Origin: Falsiroseomonas stagni DSM 19981
GTDB taxonomy: Bacteria > Pseudomonadota > Alphaproteobacteria > Acetobacterales > Acetobacteraceae
NCBI RefSeq assembly: GCF_900114315.1
Contig: NZ_FOSQ01000001.1
Location: 536,202 to 600,201, forward strand
Direction: 5' to 3'
Length of the DNA: 64,000 nucleotides
Program-made: the position numbers and the translations under genes
Notes under the pieces: generated by a model
The model's input: the letters and a program-made list of their open reading frames with translations, nothing else
The model's database searches: none
Told to the model about the DNA's origin: nothing
In this document: piece by piece, positions 16,179 through 24,625 of the stretch
Layout: each line of letters opens with the position of its first letter
Position numbering within the stretch: the stretch's first letter is position 1

Positions 16179-16823
16179 ATGCGGCACGAGGATATCTGGC
16201 GGGCGATCGACGCCCTGGCGGCCGAGCATGGTCTCTCGGCCTCCGGCCTGGCGCGCCGCGCGGGGCTGGACGCGACCGCCTTCAACCCGTCCAAGCGCAC
16301 CGGCGCCGATGGAAGGGCGCGCTGGCCCTCCACCGAGAGCGTCGCCAAGGTCCTGCACGCCACGGGAACGGGGATGGAGGCCTTCGCCTCCCTCGTCACC
16401 GGTGCGCCCGCCCTGCCGCGCAACCGCACCATCAGCGCACGGCGCATTCCGCTGATCGGCCTGGCCCAGGCGGGGGGGGAGGGCTATTTCGACGATGGCG
16501 GCTACCCCGTCGGCGGCGGCTGGGACGAGATCTCGGTCCCCGATGTCCCGGACCCCAATGCCTATGCCCTCGAGATCAGCGGGGAGAGCATGGAGCCCGT
16601 CTTCCGGGATGGCGACGTCGTCATCGTCTCCCCCGGCGCGCCTGTCCGCCGCGGCGATCGCGTGGTGGTGCGCACCCGGGCGGGGGAGGTGATGGCCAAG
16701 CAGTTGCTGCGGCAATCCGCCCGGCGCGTCGAACTGGCCAGCCTGAACCCGGCCCACCCCAACTACAGCTTCGACCTGTCGGAACTGGCCTGGATGCATC
16801 GCATCGTCTGGGCCAGCCAGTAG
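16179..16823 (+). CDS. CI/LexA-like S24 repressor with N-terminal HTH
   Basis: This 214-residue protein has an N-terminal XRE-type helix-turn-helix (about residues 5-60, LSASGLARRAGLDATAF). The C-terminal S24 domain has the catalytic serine in ISGESMEP (Ser137) and lysine in EVMAKQL (Lys174). A possible self-cleavage bond, Ala98-Gly99, lies in GLAQAGGE. This is the set needed for RecA-stimulated autoproteolysis. It diverges from the cassette, and its promoter region holds the SOS box and TGTTCC half-sites. It is the likely local repressor. Such proteins also exist as free-standing chromosomal regulators, so control of the cassette is inferred. Confidence 0.85.
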   Translation: MRHEDIWRAIDALAAEHGLSASGLARRAGLDATAFNPSKRTGADGRARWPSTESVAKVLHATGTGMEAFASLVTGAPALPRNRTISARRIPLIGLAQAGGEGYFDDGGYPVGGGWDEISVPDVPDPNAYALEISGESMEPVFRDGDVVIVSPGAPVRRGDRVVVRTRAGEVMAKQLLRQSARRVELASLNPAHPNYSFDLSELAWMHRIVWASQ

Positions 16824-16829
16824 AGGCGC

Positions 16830-18998
16830 TTATCGCGGCACCCAGCGCAGCAGGCGCAGCGCGTTCAGCGTCACCAGCACCGTTGCCCCCGTATCGGCCA
16901 GGATCGCCGGCCACAGCCCCGTGATGCCGGCCAGCGTGGTGGCCAGGAACACGGCCTTGAGGCCGATGGCGACGGCGACGTTCTGATGCACGTTCGCCAT
17001 GGTCGCCCGCGACAGGGACACCAGTTCGGCCACGCCCGTCACGCGGTCCTTCAGCACGGCGGCATCCGCCGTCTCCAGCGCCACATCGGTCCCGCCGCCC
17101 ATGGCGATACCCACCGTGGCGGCAGCCAGCGCCGGCGCATCGTTGATGCCATCGCCCACCATCACCACCGCGCCATCCTGCATCAGGCGCCCGATCTCCC
17201 GCAGCTTGTCGTCCGGCAGCAGTTCCGCCCGCGCCTCCAGGCCGATCGAGGCGGCGATGGCTGCGCCGGTGCGCGCATTGTCGCCGGTCAGCATCACCGA
17301 TCGCAGGCCGAGTGCCGCCAGCGCCGCCACGCCGTCTTGCGCATCGGCCCTTGGTTCATCGCGCAGCGCGACCAGGCCCAGCAGCGCGTTGTCGATCAGC
17401 ACCACCGCGACCGTCCTGCCCTCGGCCTCCAGCCGCGTCAGGTCGGTGGCCAGGTCTCCCAGCACGGCACCGGCCTCCGCCGCATGGCGGGGGCTGCCGA
17501 CACTGATGCGCCGCCCGGCGACGGTCGCGACCACGGCCTTGCCGGGAAGCGCCGACTGCCCCCGGCCCGGGGGCGGCGACAGGCCCCGCTCGGCGGCCGC
17601 CGCGAGGATCGCCTTGGCGAGGGGATGGGCCGAACCCTGTTCCGCGCCCGCCGCAAGGGCCAGCACCTCATCCACCGATCGGCCCGGCGCGGGCAGCACC
17701 GCCGTCACGCGCGGGCGGCCTTCGCTCAGCGTGCCGGTCTTGTCGAAGGCCACGGTCCGCGCAGTGCCGATCCGTTCCAGCGCGGCGCCCCCCTTCACCA
17801 GCAGCCCTCGCCGCGCCCCGGCCGAGAGGCCGGAGGCCATGGCCGCCGGCACGGAGATCACCAGGGCGCAGGGGCAGGCGATCAGCAGCACGGCAAGCCC
17901 GCGATAGAGGCTGGTGGCCCAGTCCCAGCCCAGCGCGAAGGGCGGGATCACGATCACGAGCAGGGCGACGATCATCGCGCCCGGCGTCCACCACCGGGAA
18001 AACCGCTCGATGAAGCGCTGCGTCGGCGCACGGGACGCTGTCGCTTCCTCCACCAGGCGGATGATGCGGGCGATGGTGTTGTCGGCGGCGGTCCGCGTGA
18101 CACGCAGGCGGATGGCGCCATCGCCGTTGATCGCGCCGGCCATCACCGCATCGCCCCGGCCGCGCGCGACCGGCACGCTCTCCCCGGTCACGGGGCTTTC
18201 ATCCAGCGCGGTGGTGCCTTCCTCGATCATGCCATCGCAGGGCACGCGGTCGCCCGGCCGTACCAGCACCAGGTCGCCGATGCAGAGCCACTCCGGCGCC
18301 ACCTCGTCCGTACCGCCATCGGGGCGGAGGCGCAGCGCCACGCGCGGCATCAGTTGCGCCAGCGCCTGGATTCCCGCGCGGGCGCGGCCGGCGGCCACGC
18401 TCTCCAGCAGTTCGCCCACAGCAAAGAGCAGCACGACGACAGCCGCTTCCTCCGCGGCGCCGATCACGGCCGCGCCGATGGCGGCGGTGCACATCAGCGT
18501 CTCGATGCTGAAGGGGCTGCCGGCGCGGGCCAGCGCGATGGCGCGCCGGCCGAAGGGCACCACGGCCACCGCCGTGGCGGCCAGGAACAGCGGGTAGGTC
18601 AGGCTGTCCGGCAGCACCAGTGACGCCGCATAGGCGCCGATCACCAGCGCGCCGAGCAGCCAGGTCAGCGTCGCCTTGCCGGTTGCCCACCAGGGCCGCA
18701 TGCGCGGCGCATCCTGGGTGTCACGCGGGTGGCTATGCCCGTCTGCGGCCAATGGCGGGGCAGCGGCTGGTGGCGCCCCATCGACCAGACTCACGCCGTA
18801 GCCGAGTGCCGCGATCTGCGTCTCCACAGCCTCCGTCCGCCCGCCGGCGTCGAGGTCCAGCGAGAGGCGTTCGGCCATCAGGTTGACCTCGACCGCCGAG
18901 ACACCCGGCAGGCGCTCCACCGCCCGCGTCACCTTGGCCACGCAGGCGGCGCAATCCATGCCCTCCACCCGCCAGGTCACTCTCGTTGCTGTGCCCAT
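16830..18998 (-). CDS. zntA: heavy-metal P1B-type ATPase (Zn/Cd/Pb efflux)
   Basis: This 722-residue protein has one N-terminal heavy-metal-associated domain (GMDCAAC, residues 13-19) and a His-rich linker (DGHSHPRD). It has the transmembrane CPC motif in LIACPCALVIS, the phosphorylation site DKTGTL, GSAHPLAKAI, and the hinge GDGINDAPAL. It pumps divalent soft metals out across the inner membrane. CPC, with a late transmembrane region rich in small residues and DTGATVLV, fits the Zn/Cd/Pb (P1B-2) group rather than copper. The divergent MerR gene and a MerR-type promoter at 19026-19056 indicate metal induction. The symbol zntA versus cadA is a convention. Confidence 0.9.
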   Translation of the reverse strand: MGTATRVTWRVEGMDCAACVAKVTRAVERLPGVSAVEVNLMAERLSLDLDAGGRTEAVETQIAALGYGVSLVDGAPPAAAPPLAADGHSHPRDTQDAPRMRPWWATGKATLTWLLGALVIGAYAASLVLPDSLTYPLFLAATAVAVVPFGRRAIALARAGSPFSIETLMCTAAIGAAVIGAAEEAAVVVLLFAVGELLESVAAGRARAGIQALAQLMPRVALRLRPDGGTDEVAPEWLCIGDLVLVRPGDRVPCDGMIEEGTTALDESPVTGESVPVARGRGDAVMAGAINGDGAIRLRVTRTAADNTIARIIRLVEEATASRAPTQRFIERFSRWWTPGAMIVALLVIVIPPFALGWDWATSLYRGLAVLLIACPCALVISVPAAMASGLSAGARRGLLVKGGAALERIGTARTVAFDKTGTLSEGRPRVTAVLPAPGRSVDEVLALAAGAEQGSAHPLAKAILAAAAERGLSPPPGRGQSALPGKAVVATVAGRRISVGSPRHAAEAGAVLGDLATDLTRLEAEGRTVAVVLIDNALLGLVALRDEPRADAQDGVAALAALGLRSVMLTGDNARTGAAIAASIGLEARAELLPDDKLREIGRLMQDGAVVMVGDGINDAPALAAATVGIAMGGGTDVALETADAAVLKDRVTGVAELVSLSRATMANVHQNVAVAIGLKAVFLATTLAGITGLWPAILADTGATVLVTLNALRLLRWVPR

Positions 18999-19025
18999 GA
19001 TTCCCGCCCGGTGATTCCGGTCGTG

Positions 19026-19056
19026 GTTATGGGACCTCCAGCGACTGGAGGTTCAA
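19026..19056 (-). promoter_or_regulatory. MerR-type promoter/operator of the metal ATPase
   Basis: On the minus strand TTGAAC (19056-19051) and CATAAC (19031-19026) are separated by 19 bases, the over-long spacer typical of MerR-activated promoters. The spacer carries a perfect palindrome, ACCTCCAG-CGA-CTGGAGGT (19034-19052). MerR-family regulators bind such dyads and underwind them when metal is bound. The promoter points to the ATPase gene 27 bp away, with the regulator gene transcribed the other way from 19183. Confidence 0.9.
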
Positions 19057-19182
19057 GCCCTCTTTTCGGGCCCGTGGCCCACCCGGCGCGATCCAGCCGA
19101 TGGCGGATGCGACCGGGCCGGGCCACCATGCGGGCACGAGGGCAGTGGCAGCCTTCGTCGGGAAGCGGGAGGCGGAGGGTGG

Positions 19183-19623
19183 ATGAGCGCGGCCTATTCG
19201 ATCGGCGACCTGGCGCGCGCCACCGGGGTCAAGCCCACGACGATCCGGTGGTATGAGCAGGAAGGCTGGCTGCCGCCGCCCGCGCGGACAGAGGGCGGCC
19301 ACCGCGTCTACGGGGAGGGCCATCTCCGTCGCCTCGGCTTCATCCGTCATGCCCGCGAACTGGGGTTCGAGAGCGAGGCAATCCGCGCGCTGCTGGAACT
19401 GGCCGACCACCCCGATGCCGATTGCGGCAAGGCGCATTCCCTGGCCATCGGGCAGATCCGGGAGATCGATGCCCGTCTGCGACGCCTCGCGGCGCTGCGG
19501 GCGGAACTGGACCGGATGGCGGCGAATTGCGCCGGCGGCGTCGTCGGCCAATGCCGCATCATCGAGACATTGTCCGATTTCGACCACGGGCACTGCGCGG
19601 ATCCGTCGCATCGCGGTCAATGA
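19183..19623 (+). CDS. MerR family metal-responsive regulator
   Basis: This 146-residue protein has the MerR DNA-binding domain at the N-terminus (YSIGDLARATGVKPTTIRW, then GHRVYGEGHLRRL). A dimerisation helix and cysteines at DADCGKAHS, ANCAGG and GQCRII follow, and the C-terminus is rich in histidine (FDHGHCADPSH). One conserved Cys before the long helix plus C-terminal Cys/His residues suits divalent metals (ZntR/CadR/PbrR type) rather than copper. It diverges from the efflux ATPase and almost certainly controls it. The ATG follows a GGAGG-containing ribosome site. Confidence 0.9.
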   Translation: MSAAYSIGDLARATGVKPTTIRWYEQEGWLPPPARTEGGHRVYGEGHLRRLGFIRHARELGFESEAIRALLELADHPDADCGKAHSLAIGQIREIDARLRRLAALRAELDRMAANCAGGVVGQCRIIETLSDFDHGHCADPSHRGQ

Positions 19624-19664
19624 TGACGTCGCGGCGGCCGGATCGCGGAGGATGCCAGCCGCGA

Positions 19665-19739
19665 TGGTTGGGGCGCCAGGATTCGAACCTGGGAATGGCG
19701 GTACCAAAAACCGCTGCCTTACCGCTTGGCGACGCCCCA
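19665..19739 (-). tRNA. tRNA-Gln (anticodon UUG)
   Basis: A 75-nt cloverleaf is read on the minus strand. The 7-bp acceptor stem is TGGGGCG/CGCCCCA with an A discriminator and encoded CCA. The D arm begins GCCAAGCGG. The anticodon stem GCGGT/ACCGC carries loop TTTTGGT with TTG at positions 34-36. The T arm contains GGTTCGAATCC. It lies downstream of the MerR gene on the opposite strand. No phage integrase or duplicated 3' end is seen beside it. Confidence 0.95.
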
Positions 19740-19990
19740 TCCCGTCGCGGTGCCTCGGGTAGCGCGGAAGGCGGCATCGCACAACGGGGGGGATGGGTGT
19801 CCTGGGCAGGGAAAACGACTGTCCCCGGAGTCGCTGAAAACACCCGCTGGTATCACCGGGCGTGCACCATCCCATGACGAGAGCGCGTCGTTCACCAAGA
19901 CTTCACCCGCAGCGGCGATAAAGGGGACACAGGGCCTGCCGGCGCGGGCCCCGTGACCAGCCCCGCAACAAGCGGAGGGCGGGCGCGCGT

Positions 19991-21805
19991 GTGAAGTCCT
20001 GCCGCAAAAGCGGCCCGGACGATCACGGCGTGTCGATGCGCCGGCCAATCCGGAACATGGCCATGTGCTGGCTATGCTGGCCCCACAACGGGGCCGCCGA
20101 CGACGGACCCTCCGTCGCCGTGCGGCTCGCTGCGGATTCGCCACTGCCGACCGCGCCGCGGTTGCACCTGACGACGTCGGGCAATATCGCCGTGGATGGC
20201 GTGCTGAGCGGCTTCGCCTGGGGCGATGGTGATCCTGTCAGCTTCGCCTTCACCGACAGTCCCACGGATTACGAGAGCTTCTACGGCAGCAACGAACCGA
20301 TCCGCGGCTATGCGCCGGTCAGCGCCACCATGCGCGACGCCGTCCGCAAGATCCTGCTGGGCGACGCCGCCGGCGGCCCGGGCAGCCCCGGCCCCTGGGT
20401 CACGGGCTTCACCAACCTGTCCATCGTCGAAAACGCGACCGATTGGGCCGCCGATATCCGCATCGCCCGTTCCTCCGCCCCCTCCACCGCCTGGGCCTAC
20501 TACCCGAATGGGCGGGAGGGCGGGGATGTCTGGTTCGGATCGCGCAGCGCCTTCGAGACGCCGCAACTCGGCAACTACGCCTTCCTGGTCGCTGTGCATG
20601 AACTCGGCCATTCGCTCGGCCTGAAGCATCCGCATGAAAGCTGGAACGGCTTCGGCGCCCTGGCCGCCGAATTCGACATGCTGGAATTCACCGTCATGTC
20701 CTACCGGTCCCATGGCGGGCTGACGACCAGCACCGGCTACACCAACGGCACCTTCGACTATCCGCAGGGCTGGATGATGCTGGACATCGCGGCCCTGCAG
20801 GCGATGTACGGCGCCGACTACACGATGCGCAGCGGCAATACCCGCTACTTCTGGAACCCGGAGACCGGGGAGACGGTGATCGACGGCGTCGGCCAGGGCG
20901 CGCCCGGCGGTGGCGCCGGCGGCACGGCGAACCGGGTCTTCCTGACGATCTGGGACGGTGGCGGGATCGATACCTACGATCTCTCGGCCTATGCGAATGG
21001 CGTGGCGGCCGACCTGGCGCCGGGCAGCTGGAGCGTGCTCTCCGCAGCCCAGCTCGCGGTGCTGGATGTCCGGGAAGGGTTGGTGACGCAGGCGCGAGGC
21101 AATGTCTTCAACGCGCTCCTCTACCAGGGCAACACCGGGTCCCTGATCGAGAATGCCGTCGGTGGCGTGGGCGCGGATACGCTGCTGGGCAACGAGGCCA
21201 TCAACCAGCTCTCCGGCGGCGGCGGGCGGGATCTGCTGGACGGGCGTGGCGGGGGTGACGTGCTGGATGGCGGCGCGGGGGCGGATACGATGCGGGGCGG
21301 CATCGGCGACGACCGCTACCGGATCGATGACGCCGGCGACCTGGTGACCGAGGAAGCGGGCCAGGGCAACGACACGATCGTGGCCGCCATCACCGGCTCC
21401 ATCACCCTGCCCGACCATGTGGAGGCGCTGGTGCTGGAGGCCGGTACCACCGGGATCGGCAATGCGCTGCGCAACCTGATGACGGGCCATGCGGGCGCGA
21501 ACCGCCTGGAAGGCCGCGGCGGGGACGACGTGCTGGAAGGGCGCGGCGGCGCCGATACGCTGGTCGGTGGCGCGGGCGCCGATACCTTCGTGCTGCGCCG
21601 GGGCGACGGGATGGACCGGATCGAGGATTTCACCCCGGGCACTGACCTGCTGGTGCTGGTCGGGTTCCAGCGCAGCGCATCCTCGCTGATCAGCAGCGCG
21701 GCCAGCCTGTCGGATGGCTTGTGGATCGACCTCGGCAGTGGGGACGGGCTGCTGCTGGCGGGGCTGGCGGCGGGGCGGCTGTCCGCGTCCGATCTGGTGC
21801 TGTAG
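19991..21805 (+). CDS. M10/serralysin-like secreted metalloprotease with RTX repeats
   Basis: The frame is 604 residues from a GTG at 19991, or 589 from an ATG at 20036; a GGAGG lies 12 bases before the GTG and none before the ATG. The catalytic zinc site HELGHSLGLKH is at about residues 203-213 with the Met-turn MSYRS near 236. The C-terminal third (about residues 390-560) carries glycine/aspartate nonapeptides such as GGGGRDLLDG, GGAGADTMRGG and GGAGADTFVL. These bind calcium and end in a type I secretion signal region. It should be exported unfolded through an ABC/MFP/outer-membrane channel; no such genes are in the window. There is no classical signal peptide. Confidence 0.88.
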   Translation: MKSCRKSGPDDHGVSMRRPIRNMAMCWLCWPHNGAADDGPSVAVRLAADSPLPTAPRLHLTTSGNIAVDGVLSGFAWGDGDPVSFAFTDSPTDYESFYGSNEPIRGYAPVSATMRDAVRKILLGDAAGGPGSPGPWVTGFTNLSIVENATDWAADIRIARSSAPSTAWAYYPNGREGGDVWFGSRSAFETPQLGNYAFLVAVHELGHSLGLKHPHESWNGFGALAAEFDMLEFTVMSYRSHGGLTTSTGYTNGTFDYPQGWMMLDIAALQAMYGADYTMRSGNTRYFWNPETGETVIDGVGQGAPGGGAGGTANRVFLTIWDGGGIDTYDLSAYANGVAADLAPGSWSVLSAAQLAVLDVREGLVTQARGNVFNALLYQGNTGSLIENAVGGVGADTLLGNEAINQLSGGGGRDLLDGRGGGDVLDGGAGADTMRGGIGDDRYRIDDAGDLVTEEAGQGNDTIVAAITGSITLPDHVEALVLEAGTTGIGNALRNLMTGHAGANRLEGRGGDDVLEGRGGADTLVGGAGADTFVLRRGDGMDRIEDFTPGTDLLVLVGFQRSASSLISSAASLSDGLWIDLGSGDGLLLAGLAAGRLSASDLVL

Positions 21806-21883
21806 CAGGCTGCGCCAGGGTGGAGCGGGTCGGCCGGGCGGCGCCTTTCCGGGCCGGAGTCGGCCGCCGCCCGCCGGCCGGCC

Positions 21884-22657
21884 TCAGGCCCAGAGTTCGG
21901 GCCTGGCGAATTCCTCCGCCAGGCGGGCGGCGGCGGCGTCCAGCAGCCGCTCTCCCTTCGCCGCGCTGGCGCTTCGCGGGTCGCCGATCACGCCCGTATC
22001 CGTCATCTGGTCGAAGCCGCGGCTGCGCTTGAAGCCGGGGGGCGCGGGGGGCGCGAATTTCCGCGGCACGGCCTCCGTGATCCGGTCCGCCCGCACGCAA
22101 TCCGGCGCCAGCGCCATCATCATGGAGGTCTCGGCCTCGCAGGCATGCATGACGTTGGGCTGCGATTCGAGGATGGCCCCGAAGGTGTCCGCATTCGCCA
22201 GCCAGTAGGTCAGGCCCACGACAGGCACGCCGAGATTCCGCGTCAGCTCGATCGCCGAGCTTGCGATCGCCTCGGTATTGCCGCCATGGCCATTGACCAG
22301 CGCGATGCGCCGGAAGCCGTGCCGCGCGACGCTGCGGGCGATGCCGCCGACCAGCGCCATGAAGGTCGCGAGGTCGAGCGTCATCGTGCCGCCGAAGGCC
22401 ATGTGGTGCTCGGCCAGGCCGCTCCAGATGGTGGGGGTGACCAGGGCTTGCGTGCCCGAATCCACCAGCCGTCGCGCCGTACGTTCCGCCACGGCGGTGG
22501 CCAGCACGGTGTCGACGCCCACGGCCAGATGCGGGCCATGCTGTTCGATGGAGGCGACGGGGATCAGGACGATGGTCGCGGGCGTGGCCCGCGACTGGAT
22601 CTCGGCGGCGGTCAACCGCGCCCAGAAGACTTCCTGCGAACCGGCCATGCCTGCCAT
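21884..22657 (-). CDS. creatininase family amidohydrolase
   Basis: The protein is 257 residues from ATG 22657 (an in-frame ATG at 22648 is also possible). It has the family signatures IPVASIEQHGPHLAVGVDT (metal ligands Glu, His, Asp) at about residue 33 and VNGHGGNTEAI near residue 120, plus CEAETSMMMAL. These enzymes are binuclear-metal cyclic amide or amine hydrolases; members include creatininase and FAPy/mycofactocin-related enzymes. The substrate is not predictable. The adjacent membrane protein gene, 44 bp upstream on the same strand, may share its transcript. Confidence 0.88.
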   Translation of the reverse strand: MAGMAGSQEVFWARLTAAEIQSRATPATIVLIPVASIEQHGPHLAVGVDTVLATAVAERTARRLVDSGTQALVTPTIWSGLAEHHMAFGGTMTLDLATFMALVGGIARSVARHGFRRIALVNGHGGNTEAIASSAIELTRNLGVPVVGLTYWLANADTFGAILESQPNVMHACEAETSMMMALAPDCVRADRITEAVPRKFAPPAPPGFKRSRGFDQMTDTGVIGDPRSASAAKGERLLDAAAARLAEEFARPELWA

Positions 22658-22701
22658 CCCCTCATCGAGGATGGCAGGGTAGGGCGGATGCGGGCCGCCT
22701 G

Positions 22702-23163
22702 TCAGTCCTTGGCGTTGGCCTTGCCGCGGATATGGAGGGAGAACGCCATCAGCGCCGCGCCGATCAGCATGGGGACATAGCCCGCGCCCGGGTCGATGCG
22801 CACATTGCGGGTGCCGGCCATCTCCACGATCATCGGGCGCAGGCCGGAGAAGACGTCGATGGCCGCCACGAAGCCCCAGATCGCCGGCGCGACGATCATC
22901 AGGATGGCGACGACGGTCGCCTGTTCCGCCCAGCGCTGCCACTGCGGCACGAAGCGCGTCGCGATGGCCGCCACCAGCGCCGCGAGGGTGAGGGCGGAGA
23001 GGACGGGCAGCTTCTCGATCATCGAGAGGTCATGCACCGCGTTGCCCGTGCCCTTGAATACCACCGCCGGCATCACGTAGCCGAGGATGGCGGCACCGAT
23101 GCCGATCATCAGCGTCATGCGTTCGGTGTTCTGCGCGGTCGCGCGCATGTCGGTGGTCGCCAT
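22702..23163 (-). CDS. four-span inner membrane protein, function unknown
   Basis: This 153-residue protein has hydrophobic segments at about residues 18-36 (LMIGIGAAILGYVMPAVVF), 54-70, 84-102 (TVVAILMIVAPAIWGFV) and 128-144 (YVPMLIGAALMAFSL). A charged N-terminus and the C-terminal IRGKANAKD are likely cytoplasmic. No motif points to transport or catalysis. It is probably co-transcribed with the creatininase-family gene, so it might serve its substrate, but that is speculation from order alone. Confidence 0.7.
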   Translation of the reverse strand: MATTDMRATAQNTERMTLMIGIGAAILGYVMPAVVFKGTGNAVHDLSMIEKLPVLSALTLAALVAAIATRFVPQWQRWAEQATVVAILMIVAPAIWGFVAAIDVFSGLRPMIVEMAGTRNVRIDPGAGYVPMLIGAALMAFSLHIRGKANAKD

Positions 23164-23365
23164 GGGTTTCGTTCCTGTCCTGGACTAGAGGGTTAAGGCC
23201 ACGCGCCGATGTGTCCCGGCGTCACGGCCCGGCCGAGCTCCCGGCGCTCGCCAGCCTTCATGGACGAAGGGTTGCTCTCAATTAATTTACCCGGCGGGGC
23301 GACGCAAGCGCGGAATCGCCACGGCGGTGGTTGCGGCGGGGGCGAGGCTGGGCAAATTCTCGACC

Positions 23366-24622
23366 ATGCGCGCGACCCTGATCCTCCTCTCCCTGCTGCT
23401 CCCCCTCCGCCCCGCCGCGGCGCAGGAAGCGGTGCATGGCGGCCCGGTGAGGGCCCTGGCGGTGGCGGCGGATGGCGCCCTGGCCTCGGCCGGCTTCGAC
23501 CAGTCGATGATCCTGTGGGACGCCGCCAGCGGCCGGGCGCGGGCGGTGGTGCGCTGGCATGCGGGGGCCGTGAACGCCCTGGCCGCGCTGCCCGGCGGCA
23601 TGATGGCCAGCAGCGGGGAGGATGGGCGCATCGCGCTCTGGCCGCCCCGGCCCGGCGCGCAGCCGCTGCGGGTGCTGGAGGGGCATGAGGGGCCGGTCGT
23701 GTCCCTGGCCGCATCGGGACCGCGTCTCGCCTCCGCCGCCTGGGATGGCACCGCTCGGGTCTGGGACCTTGGCGGCGCGCCGTCGCGGGTGCTGCAAGGG
23801 CACCAGGGCAATGTGAACGCGGTAGTGTTCGGCGCCGATGGCGTGGTGGTGACGGCGGGCGCGGACGGCACGATTCGCGCCTGGCCGGAGGGCGAGCCCC
23901 CGCGGACGCTGGCCGAATTCGGCCTGCCGCAGAACACCCTGGCCCTGCTGCCGGGCGGCGCGCTGGCGGCGGGCGGCGCGGATGGCGTGGTACGCATCGT
24001 GACGCCGGATGGCGGGATGCGGGAGTTGCAGTCGGGCACGAGGCCGATCGTGGCGCTGGCCGCCGCCGCCGACGGCGCCGTGCTGGCGGCCGGGTCCATC
24101 GGCGGCAGCGTGGCGCTGTGGGATGTGGCCGCGGGCCGGTTGCGACACACGCTGGAAGGCCCCGGCCTGCCGGTCTGGTCCGTGGCCTTCGCCCCCGATG
24201 GACGGACCCTCTGGACCGGCGGCGCGGATCGGCGCGTGCGGCGCTGGGACGTCGCCACCGGAAGGCCGATCGGCCCCCTGGGGGGGGAGGTGGAGGCCGC
24301 GCCGGTGGCGGGGCTCGATCCGCATGGCGCGCGCGTCTTCCGCGCCTGCAGCGCCTGCCATGCCCTGACGCCGGAGGGCGGCAACATGGCGGGGCCGCAT
24401 CTGCACGGGTTGTTCGGCCGGCGCATGGGCAGCGTCGCCGGCTACGACTACTCAGAGCGCCTGGCGCGCGGCGACATCACCTGGACGCGGGAGACGGTGG
24501 CGGACCTCTTCACCCGCGGGCCGGATGAGGTGACGCCCGGCACGAAGATGCCGGTGCAGACGGTCGGCAATGCGGAGGACCTGGCCGCACTCCTGCGTTT
24601 CCTCGAGCAGGCGACGCGATAG
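23366..24622 (+). CDS. periplasmic WD40 beta-propeller fused to cytochrome c
   Basis: This 418-residue protein starts at ATG 23366 with a Sec signal peptide (MRATLILLSLLLPL...AAAQ). About seven WD-like blades follow (residues 25-310), each with an S/G-x-D-x-x-x-x-x-W-D pattern such as GFDQSMILWDAASG and AWDGTARVWDLGG. After residue 318 comes a class I cytochrome c domain with CSACH at 328-332, which binds heme c, and the axial methionine in GTKMPVQ (Met395). It would be an electron-transfer protein in the periplasm with the propeller as interaction platform. It stands alone, convergent with the next gene. Confidence 0.88.
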   Translation: MRATLILLSLLLPLRPAAAQEAVHGGPVRALAVAADGALASAGFDQSMILWDAASGRARAVVRWHAGAVNALAALPGGMMASSGEDGRIALWPPRPGAQPLRVLEGHEGPVVSLAASGPRLASAAWDGTARVWDLGGAPSRVLQGHQGNVNAVVFGADGVVVTAGADGTIRAWPEGEPPRTLAEFGLPQNTLALLPGGALAAGGADGVVRIVTPDGGMRELQSGTRPIVALAAAADGAVLAAGSIGGSVALWDVAAGRLRHTLEGPGLPVWSVAFAPDGRTLWTGGADRRVRRWDVATGRPIGPLGGEVEAAPVAGLDPHGARVFRACSACHALTPEGGNMAGPHLHGLFGRRMGSVAGYDYSERLARGDITWTRETVADLFTRGPDEVTPGTKMPVQTVGNAEDLAALLRFLEQATR

Positions 24623-24625
24623 GCG

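Noticed and set aside
2665..16823. Lambda-like RcGTA-type gene transfer agent
   Set aside because: There is no tape measure, tail tube or HK97 protease set; the adaptor, nozzle and T7-type fibre show a podoviral particle instead.
19665..19739. tRNA-Gln as the attachment site of the phage cassette
   Set aside because: It is about 3 kb from the cassette, separated by a metal-efflux locus. I saw no second copy of its 3' end near 2.6 or 16 kb and no integrase.
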